A stretch of 44,685 bases of DNA from Clostridiaceae bacterium. GTDB lineage: Bacteria > Bacillota > Clostridia > Acetivibrionales > DTU013. Under the pieces are notes generated by a model. The model worked only from the letters and a program-made list of their open reading frames with translations. It was not told the DNA's origin and ran no database searches. Numbering within the stretch: position 1 is the first letter of the stretch; the number at the start of each line of letters is the position of its first letter. Positions 34,014 through 40,936 of this stretch are shown piece by piece. The DNA lies in NCBI GenBank assembly GCA_012519745.1, contig JAAYPO010000032.1, positions 1-44,685 on the forward strand, in the 5' to 3' direction. The position numbers were made by a program, and so were the translations under genes.

Positions 34014-34703
34014 ATGAAAAAGTATAAAGTAGGTTACGTAGCAGGTGTCTTTGATTTATTTCATATCGGTCATCTTAACCTTCTGCGCAACGCCAAGGCA
34101 GAGTGTGAATACTTAATAGTAGGGGTTTTGACGGACGAACTTGCAGTATTTTTTAAAAAAAGCCCGCCGTTCATTCCGTTTGATGAAAGAAAAGAGATAG
34201 TAGATAATATAAAATTTGTGGATAAAACTGTTGCGGTAGATAAAACGAACATCAACAAAATGAAAGCCTGGGAATTATATCATTTTGATTGTCTTTTTTC
34301 CGGAAATGACTGGCAGTTTGAGAAAAGCTGGATAGAAGACAAAAAGAAACTTAATGAGGTCGGCTCTGATATTTTTTTCTTTCCATATACTAAGGGCACC
34401 AGTTCTACACAGATAAAAAAGCTAATCAGTAAAAGTGTTCCGTCAAATGATAAGATCATCATTTTCGGTGCGGGAGATAAAGGACGTGAGGCCCTCAGCT
34501 TTTATGGTGATGAAAGGGTTGCTTGTTTTGCGGATAATGACACAGCAAAGATAGGTCAGATCATTGATGGGCATCCGGTTATTTCATTTGACGAAGTGTT
34601 GAAATTGATGACTGAATATAAAATAGTGATTACAGTAAAGAAACATGAAGAAATAACAAAGCGATTACTAGAAAATGGAATCCGTGATTTTGAAGTGTAT
34701 TGA
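34014..34703 (+). CDS. TagD-like cytidylyltransferase with C-terminal Rossmann-like module
   Basis: A 229-residue fusion. Residues 5-140 are a nucleotidyltransferase of the TagD/glycerol-3-phosphate cytidylyltransferase type: the CTP-binding GVFDLFHIGH (HIGH at 17-20), the DERKEIV segment, and GTSSTQIKK as the ISTT-like signature. TagD makes CDP-glycerol from CTP and glycerol 3-phosphate; a phosphoethanolamine cytidylyltransferase is a possible alternative. Residues 147-229 are the shared Rossmann-like module (IIIFGAGDKG, CFADNDTAKIG). The ribosome site AAAAGGGA lies shortly before the ATG. It is the last island gene; base composition changes after it. Confidence 0.87.
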   Translation: MKKYKVGYVAGVFDLFHIGHLNLLRNAKAECEYLIVGVLTDELAVFFKKSPPFIPFDERKEIVDNIKFVDKTVAVDKTNINKMKAWELYHFDCLFSGNDWQFEKSWIEDKKKLNEVGSDIFFFPYTKGTSSTQIKKLISKSVPSNDKIIIFGAGDKGREALSFYGDERVACFADNDTAKIGQIIDGHPVISFDEVLKLMTEYKIVITVKKHEEITKRLLENGIRDFEVY

Positions 34704-34861
34704 GCAGAGCTGTGAGAATACATTACCACCTTAATACGGATATATATAACAGCCGTAAAGAGACACGATCAGCATGAACGAAGGAGCTATTAAATAAAAT
34801 GCTGTGAACAAGTGTCAAATAAACATAGAAATAGGGTGACGATCTCCTATAAAAACGAGCA

Positions 34862-34890
34862 TTGCTAAAAATTGTCAAACTATTTAAAAT
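34862..34890 (+). promoter_or_regulatory. promoter of the EFR1 ferredoxin gene
   Basis: TTGCTA (34862-34867), a 17-base spacer and TAAAAT (34885-34890). The start point near 34897 lies after the first in-frame start codon at 34872 and before the ATG at 34923, which supports the shorter protein. The rest of the gap 34704-34922 shows no gene. Confidence 0.6.
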
Positions 34891-34922
34891 GTAATCAGGT
34901 GGAAATGAAAGGGCGGTTGCTG

Positions 34923-35714
34923 ATGGCCAGGGCGTTGATTCTGTATTTTTCACAGGGCGGTCATACAAAAGGGCTTGCTGAAAGGCTCTCAGAGAAACTC
35001 AGGGAGAACGGGATAACCAGTGATATGATGGCTGTTCCATGGGAAAGGCCGGCAGATCTTTCGGATTACCGGCTCATCTTTATCGGGACCCCGCTCTATT
35101 ACGGGAGGGAGCCGCTGATCTGGAAGGATTATATAAGCAAGCTCCCGGATATGTCAGGAAAGCCGGGCTTCCTTTTTTCGACCTATGGGGCGGAAGGGAC
35201 AAAACGTCCTGACAGGTTCATGGCTGAAAACCTTAAGCAGTATTTCTGGGGTAAGGGACTAAAGCTTCTATCGAATCATGGGATCACCTGCGAGGATACC
35301 TGGCCTCCTCTGAAGAAGCTGGGATATGGGCAGGGCAGGCCTGATCGGGATGACCTGGACGGGTTCGACAAATATATCGGCAATGTTTTGAATGAGTGGA
35401 AAACCGGCAGGATCGACCGGGCTATGTATGACGTTTCTATAAGGCTGGAAGGAAGCAAAGTGATCAATTTCCTGCTTGGAATCTGGTTAAGGATAGTTCC
35501 GAAGCCTGCAATAGATGTGGATAAATGTATAAAATGCCAGGCCTGCATCAAATCCTGTCCTGCCGGAAATATCGAGGCCGGCAGTACGATGCGGATCGGG
35601 CCTAGGTGTATCAAATGCATGGAATGTGAACGGATATGTACCCATGGAGCGGTAAGGACCAACTGGGCTTTGATCGACAAAATGATGCATCTGTACGCCG
35701 GGAAAAAGAAATGA
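34923..35714 (+). CDS. EFR1-type flavodoxin/ferredoxin fusion protein
   Basis: A 263-residue electron-transfer protein. Residues 1-155 have a flavodoxin fold (LILYFSQGGHTKGLAERL phosphate loop; IGTPLYYGRE). Near the C-terminus are two [4Fe-4S] motifs: CIKCQACIKSCP and CIKCMECERIC. This layout is that of the EFR1 family of clostridial ferredoxins; the redox partner is not known. AAGGGCGG lies six bases before the ATG at 34923, which also agrees with the promoter position. It is 77 bases upstream of the LAL regulator on the same strand and may share its transcript. Confidence 0.9.
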   Translation: MARALILYFSQGGHTKGLAERLSEKLRENGITSDMMAVPWERPADLSDYRLIFIGTPLYYGREPLIWKDYISKLPDMSGKPGFLFSTYGAEGTKRPDRFMAENLKQYFWGKGLKLLSNHGITCEDTWPPLKKLGYGQGRPDRDDLDGFDKYIGNVLNEWKTGRIDRAMYDVSIRLEGSKVINFLLGIWLRIVPKPAIDVDKCIKCQACIKSCPAGNIEAGSTMRIGPRCIKCMECERICTHGAVRTNWALIDKMMHLYAGKKK

Positions 35715-35791
35715 AACGGGTAAAGCATATATGGAGCGGGCAATGAGGACCCGCAATCAGATCCAAAATGAATGATCGAGGTATGTCATCC

Positions 35792-38251
35792 ATGAAAAGG
35801 CAGAAAGTCCTGAGAAGAGCCCGTGTCAATCGCGCTCTGGAAAGCATTTTCGATTACCCTCTGACTGTTGTTGAAGCTCCGATGGGTTATGGCAAAACCA
35901 CGGCGCTGAGGGACTTTATCATGGATAAGGGCTGCCCGTTCATGTGGCTGACTTTCCTTTCACCCGAGGATACCCATATTTACTTCTGGGACATGCTCTC
36001 TGCCGAAATATGCAGATTTGACAATGAAACAGGGGCCAGCTTGAAAAGCCTGGGCTTTCCTGCTGATGCCTCACAGACGGCGCACATTATATCTCTCATG
36101 AGAAGCCTGGAATTGCCCCAGGACACTATCCTTATCATAGACGACTATCATCTTGTAAAAGACAAGCGGATCGGAAAGCTGCTGTCCCATTTTGTGGCGG
36201 CCGGGCTTGATGAGCTTCACATCACAGTTCTTACCCGTGATATATCCAACCTTGAGATCGACGAACTTTTAGTCAAGGGGCAATGCTGCCTCCTTGAGCA
36301 GCGGATCTTTGAGTTTACTGAGGAAGAAGTAGCGGATTACTGTGCGTTGATGGGATTCTCCTGTTCATCTGACGTGCTTTTGAAAGTCCGGCAATATACC
36401 GGGGGATGGATATCGATGATCTATCTGATCATGCTTGGCGTGCAAAAGGGTATTCCTGTGGGATTGAGCCATGCTATCGGGTCGCTTGTCGAGAAGATCC
36501 TGTACAATGCCTACGATGAACAAATAAAGCAGTTTCTGATGCGGCTCTCTGTCATGGACAGCTTCACGGAGGAACAGGCCCTGTTCGTCACCGAAGAGGA
36601 GAGATGCGGAGAATTCCTGAGAAAACTGCGCCGCGAAAATGCCTTCGTCATGTTTGACGAAGCGGCTGAAACCTATAAGATCCATCATGTCCTGCTGGAC
36701 TTTTTAAGGTCGAAGTTTAACGGAAATCCGCAACAGACGGCTTACATCCATCGCCTTGGAGAATGGCATCTGACACGGAATGAGAAAAAGAAGGCATATA
36801 AATATTTTTTCAAAGCAGGTGACGTTGAGCAGGTGCTGGCCCTTCTGGACAGTGAGGATGTCATAAGCCTCGATCCCAATGAGTTCGAGGAGATGCTGGA
36901 ACTGTTTCCTGCTCAGCCGCAGGAAGTGCTTATTAAATACCCAATTGCATACATGCAGTATATTGCATTTACTGTGCTCAGCGGTGACAGGACGCTTATG
37001 GATGAAGGCCTGATGCTCCTGGACAGGCTTCAGGAGGTTTATGAAAGCGAAGATGGAATTCCGGCATCCAGAAGAGACCGGATCCTTGGCGGGATCAGCA
37101 CGATACGCGTTTTCTCCGTATGGAACGACCAGAAAAAAATGATGGCGTATGTAAGGGAAGCGATAGATCATCTGGCGGGATACGTCGGGAAGATAATAAA
37201 ACAGGATGCGGAGTTTACTTTTGGCAGCCCGCATTTGATATATTCCTATTACAGGCGGCAGGACGACCTGAAGGAACTGGCAGACCGTATGGCAGCTGAC
37301 TTCCCGGATCTTCAGCTCCTTACGGGAGAGAGCAGCAGCGGCAGCGATTATCTTATCATGGCCGAATACGCTCTGGAGACCGGAGATTGGAATAAGGTAG
37401 AGATCAATGCCTATAAGGCGGCTTATAAAAATCAGACCTCTATCATGCTTTGTGCAGAATTCGCACTGATCCGGCTGTATATATACCAGGGAAAAACATC
37501 CGAGGCCATGGAGCATCTGTTTCGGCTCCGGGAGATCGTAACAGCGGAAAACAAGGCCATCCATAATACCACGCTGGAGATCATCGAGGGATATGTCCAT
37601 GCCTGCCTCGGCAGAGAAGAGGGGATCCCCGGCTGGCTCAGGACTGGTGACATGTCCCCGGTACGGTTTGTTTATCAGGGACATGCCTTCAATTATATCG
37701 TATATGGAAAGGCAACCCTTCTTAGAAAGAATTACATACTGCTTGAGTTAATTGCTGCGGAGTTCAGCCGATACTTATCTGAAGTCAACTATAAACTGGC
37801 TTTCCTGCACAGTAAGATTTTTGAGGCCATAGCGAAGTGCAGGCTTTATGGATTTGATGCAGGTTGCGCTGTATTGAAGGAGGCATTGGATGAGGCAAAG
37901 GGTGACCACATCATCCTGATTTTTGCCGAATATGCGCCTGACATCCTGGATATGGTACGACATCTTTCTATAACTTATACTTCCGACCAATATATAAAAG
38001 AGGTATACCGTGCCTGCGGGCAATATATGAAAGCGCTTCGGCAGGCAGAAGGCAGCGCCGGGCTCCTGTCGTCGAGGGAAACAGAGGTGCTGGCGCTGAT
38101 GGCGGAGGGACTGAAACGTCCTGAGATAGCTAAAAGGCTCGATATTATGCCAGGCACGGTGAAGATACATATTGAACATATATACTACAAGCTGGATGCA
38201 AAAAATAAACTGGATGCTGTAAATAAAGCTAGAAATTTAAAAATTATATAG
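35792..38251 (+). CDS. LuxR family regulator of the MalT/LAL type
   Basis: A large ATP-dependent transcription activator, 819 residues. Near the N-terminus lies a STAND-type NTPase: Walker A APMGYGKTT (about 29-37) and Walker B ILIIDDYHL near 120. A long helical, TPR-like sensor region follows. The C-terminal 65 residues are a LuxR DNA-binding domain (LSSRETEVLALMAEG, then EIAKRLDIMPGTVKIHIEHIYYKL). MalT-type proteins are activated by a small ligand. The ATG at 35792 is preferred because GAGGT lies nine bases upstream; the frame could start eight codons earlier. It is followed by a terminator and then by the two SLH protein genes, which are plausible targets, but no operator is identified. 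Confidence 0.9.
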   Translation: MKRQKVLRRARVNRALESIFDYPLTVVEAPMGYGKTTALRDFIMDKGCPFMWLTFLSPEDTHIYFWDMLSAEICRFDNETGASLKSLGFPADASQTAHIISLMRSLELPQDTILIIDDYHLVKDKRIGKLLSHFVAAGLDELHITVLTRDISNLEIDELLVKGQCCLLEQRIFEFTEEEVADYCALMGFSCSSDVLLKVRQYTGGWISMIYLIMLGVQKGIPVGLSHAIGSLVEKILYNAYDEQIKQFLMRLSVMDSFTEEQALFVTEEERCGEFLRKLRRENAFVMFDEAAETYKIHHVLLDFLRSKFNGNPQQTAYIHRLGEWHLTRNEKKKAYKYFFKAGDVEQVLALLDSEDVISLDPNEFEEMLELFPAQPQEVLIKYPIAYMQYIAFTVLSGDRTLMDEGLMLLDRLQEVYESEDGIPASRRDRILGGISTIRVFSVWNDQKKMMAYVREAIDHLAGYVGKIIKQDAEFTFGSPHLIYSYYRRQDDLKELADRMAADFPDLQLLTGESSSGSDYLIMAEYALETGDWNKVEINAYKAAYKNQTSIMLCAEFALIRLYIYQGKTSEAMEHLFRLREIVTAENKAIHNTTLEIIEGYVHACLGREEGIPGWLRTGDMSPVRFVYQGHAFNYIVYGKATLLRKNYILLELIAAEFSRYLSEVNYKLAFLHSKIFEAIAKCRLYGFDAGCAVLKEALDEAKGDHIILIFAEYAPDILDMVRHLSITYTSDQYIKEVYRACGQYMKALRQAEGSAGLLSSRETEVLALMAEGLKRPEIAKRLDIMPGTVKIHIEHIYYKLDAKNKLDAVNKARNLKII

Positions 38252-38301
38252 AAAATTATGTCATTATATGTCATATGGCATATATGCAATGAAATCGCTG
38301 T

Positions 38302-38340
38302 CCTCTATACTATTCTTAAGTATAGAGGTTTTTCTTTCTT
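38302..38340 (+). terminator. terminator after the LAL regulator
   Basis: CCTCTATACT (38302-38311) pairs perfectly with AGTATAGAGG (38319-38328) around a seven-base loop, followed by TTTTTCTTTCTT. The remaining bases up to 38528 show no gene and no riboswitch I recognise. Confidence 0.88.
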
Positions 38341-38528
38341 ATAGCTAACAGTATCGGTATTTGACGGAAAATATTTATTTCGCTGACCCTCCGTATGGGT
38401 TCATGTTTCTTCAGGCACATGGGACAGTGCATCCAACAGCATAGGGATCGATACGACAAAGGGATATACTCCATAAGATATCAGTTATTATCACACCAAT
38501 ATTCAGATTGTAAGGAGGAAGTCCGGTT

Positions 38529-40880
38529 ATGGGGTCAAAGCGTATTTTGGGGTTTTCTACCGCACTGATGCTTACCCAACCATGGCTGTCAGCAACTGCA
38601 GCCTCAGCGGAGTCTTCTGAGATACAGACTATCACCTACGTCCCAGACTACAAGACTATTTTTCCAAACCCGGAGCGGGGGTTCAGTCAATATGTTGACA
38701 TTATTGATCCGAAATTTTTCCCCCGGGAGGACGAACCGTATTTTTTCTATCGACCCTATCTTCCCGAAGGAGCGGCAGAAGCCTCGGCTTCGAGGATCAT
38801 TCACAGTTATATTCGTCTTGACTACTATGGCGACATACCCCAACTGCCCCGGGAGCTGCTGGATGATCTGGCCAAAGGTCTCACTGAAGTCCGCAGGGAG
38901 GGAATGAAGATCGTTCTTCGCTGTGCCTATTCTATGACCATGGACTGGCCGAGAGATATACCTATCGAAACTATTATGAGCCACATGAAGCAAATCAACA
39001 AAGTAATCTCAGCAAATGCTGATGTGGTTTTAGCCATTGAAGCCGGATACTTCGGCCCATGGAGCGAACGGCATGACAACATCTGCGTTACATGGCAAGA
39101 CAGGATCCGGACCGATAATCCTGTGGGTATAGGCGCACGGGCGATACTTTTGAAGGGATTGCTCGAGACCACACCCGATAATGTAAAAATTGCTATACGT
39201 TACCCTGATTACTTAAAAGAAATTATTGAAAGCGAAATGTTTACACAAGCAGAAAAGGATCGCTTTGGTTCTCATGATGATGGTATAGCTCAAGACAAAA
39301 AATATAACGTAGAATACACTGCGCATCTGAAAGCTGCCCTGCAATATATCAATGACCTTCCTACATCAGAAGGCTTTCACCGGTATTATGGAGGTGGAAC
39401 AGACCCATCGATGGACATCGAAGGATATATAGATGGGTATAAGATCCTGGACGAAGCATATGACAGTAATTTGACAGAGTACAATGGCTCATGGAGCATA
39501 CCTGATATCTGGTTTACTACAAAACTGCCTGCTACGGGGAACGACCCGGCGGAAACCACTTATCAGCGTTTTATGCGCAAAATCGGCTATCGACTGCGTC
39601 TGGTCAGTGCGTCCTTCAGAAAGTCGGCCAAACCAGGAGATACGTTTGATTTCTCCGCCGTCATCGACAATGACGGCTTTGCTGGACCCATCAATCCTCG
39701 CCCTGTTTTTCTTGTGTTCGACAATGGGACGACAAGACGCAATGTCCGGCTGAACGGCATAGAAGTCCGCTCCTGGCTCGGTGGTGACGACCACTCAGGA
39801 CCGTACAATATTGAAGCTAAGGACATCAAAGTACCCGCAGACTTGCCAGCGGGCAACTACACCCTTGCACTGTGGCTTCCCGACAGCTTCGAAAGCCTTC
39901 AGAGCCGCCCCGAGTATTCCATAAGGCTTGCAAACAAATACATGTGGGATGCTCAAAGGGGATATAACAAGCTGGGTGTCATTGTTATAGGCTCGACTGA
40001 AGCGGGCATGTCAGGCTGGGCAAAATATGGAGTTGAAAGCGCTGTCAACTTTGGTGTGGCGACACCTGAACTATGCAACAACTATAAGTCTGTCACAACG
40101 CGTGCGGAATTCTGCCGCGCTGTTGTCAATTTGCTGGAGCAGTATTACAACATGCCTGTTGCAGGTATCATACATAAACGGGATCTGCTCCTGCTGGAAC
40201 AGCCTTTTGGATATTGGCCAGGAGATACAGATGAGATCGTGATGACCAGAACACTCGGTCCGTACGATGATTACAGTGTTTGTTGGAACATTCCGGGAAA
40301 TGGAGTCGTAGCTATCGATAATATAACTATTACTGAAAAAGGTGTCAAAACTCCCTTAGCCTCTTTTAATTTCGAGATACCCCCGTTAAAACCGGAACCC
40401 AGTACCGGGAGCTACTCCCTGAGCGCTAAAGAGATGCAGGATATCCATACGAATCTTGGGTTACAGAGCATTTATAGAGATTTTCTTGAAAGAAGAAGGG
40501 CGATGCTTACGGTAATACCAAGCTTCACCGACACCTCCGACCCGGCCATCCGCGCCGCCGCAGCTTTGGGGATCACATCGGGGACAGGCAACGGGACTTT
40601 CAGCCCTGATGCTCCTCTGACCCGTGAGCAGGCTGCGACGATGCTGACAAATGTGCTGAAAATCATTGGAGAGAATACATCCTCCGCCCCTGCCGTGAAA
40701 TGGAGTGATGACAAGAGCATATCTTCCTGGGCTCAATCAGCTGCAGATGTGATGTACAGCTACAAGATCATGAGCGGCACGAGCGCCACCGATCTGGTCT
40801 TCTCGCCTAAATCGCCCTACACTCATGAGCAGAGCCTGCTGACACTGAACAACCTGTGGAAGTATCTAGAAAGTAAATAG
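38529..40880 (+). CDS. DUF4874/DUF4832 protein with SLH anchors (copy 1, internally deleted)
   Basis: A 783-residue exported, wall-anchored protein. Residues 1-27 are a signal peptide ending in ASA. Residues about 35-200 match DUF4874 (PDYKTIFPNPERGFSQY; YIRLDYYGD; KIVLRCAYS) and about 200-470 match DUF4832; together they probably form a glycoside-hydrolase-like barrel plus beta domain of unknown activity. A first SLH-like segment is at about 498-545 (WAKYGVESAVNFGV...TRAEFCRAVVNLL), and two more SLH repeats close the protein (SFTDTSDPAIRAAAALGITSGTGNGTF; SWAQSAADVMYSYKIM). Between them, a beta-sandwich module is cut short compared with copy 2. AAGGAGG lies about ten bases before the ATG. SLH repeats bind pyruvylated wall polymers. 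Confidence 0.85.
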   Translation: MGSKRILGFSTALMLTQPWLSATAASAESSEIQTITYVPDYKTIFPNPERGFSQYVDIIDPKFFPREDEPYFFYRPYLPEGAAEASASRIIHSYIRLDYYGDIPQLPRELLDDLAKGLTEVRREGMKIVLRCAYSMTMDWPRDIPIETIMSHMKQINKVISANADVVLAIEAGYFGPWSERHDNICVTWQDRIRTDNPVGIGARAILLKGLLETTPDNVKIAIRYPDYLKEIIESEMFTQAEKDRFGSHDDGIAQDKKYNVEYTAHLKAALQYINDLPTSEGFHRYYGGGTDPSMDIEGYIDGYKILDEAYDSNLTEYNGSWSIPDIWFTTKLPATGNDPAETTYQRFMRKIGYRLRLVSASFRKSAKPGDTFDFSAVIDNDGFAGPINPRPVFLVFDNGTTRRNVRLNGIEVRSWLGGDDHSGPYNIEAKDIKVPADLPAGNYTLALWLPDSFESLQSRPEYSIRLANKYMWDAQRGYNKLGVIVIGSTEAGMSGWAKYGVESAVNFGVATPELCNNYKSVTTRAEFCRAVVNLLEQYYNMPVAGIIHKRDLLLLEQPFGYWPGDTDEIVMTRTLGPYDDYSVCWNIPGNGVVAIDNITITEKGVKTPLASFNFEIPPLKPEPSTGSYSLSAKEMQDIHTNLGLQSIYRDFLERRRAMLTVIPSFTDTSDPAIRAAAALGITSGTGNGTFSPDAPLTREQAATMLTNVLKIIGENTSSAPAVKWSDDKSISSWAQSAADVMYSYKIMSGTSATDLVFSPKSPYTHEQSLLTLNNLWKYLESK

Positions 40881-40936
40881 GAGGCAGAACCCGTTAATTT
40901 CACATCGATATACATACCGTAAGGAGGATTTTGATC

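Noticed and set aside
34774-34800. Short frame MNEGAIK upstream of the EFR1 gene
   Set aside because: Only seven codons, with no ribosome site and no promoter placing it in a leader.
36704-37684. 326-codon open frame on the minus strand
   Set aside because: It is antisense to the LAL regulator, whose frame has clear domain motifs; the antisense protein has none.
38341-38528. Riboswitch upstream of the SLH genes
   Set aside because: A short dyad (GACCC...GGGTTC) is present, but no match to a known riboswitch core could be recognised and no expression platform is seen.
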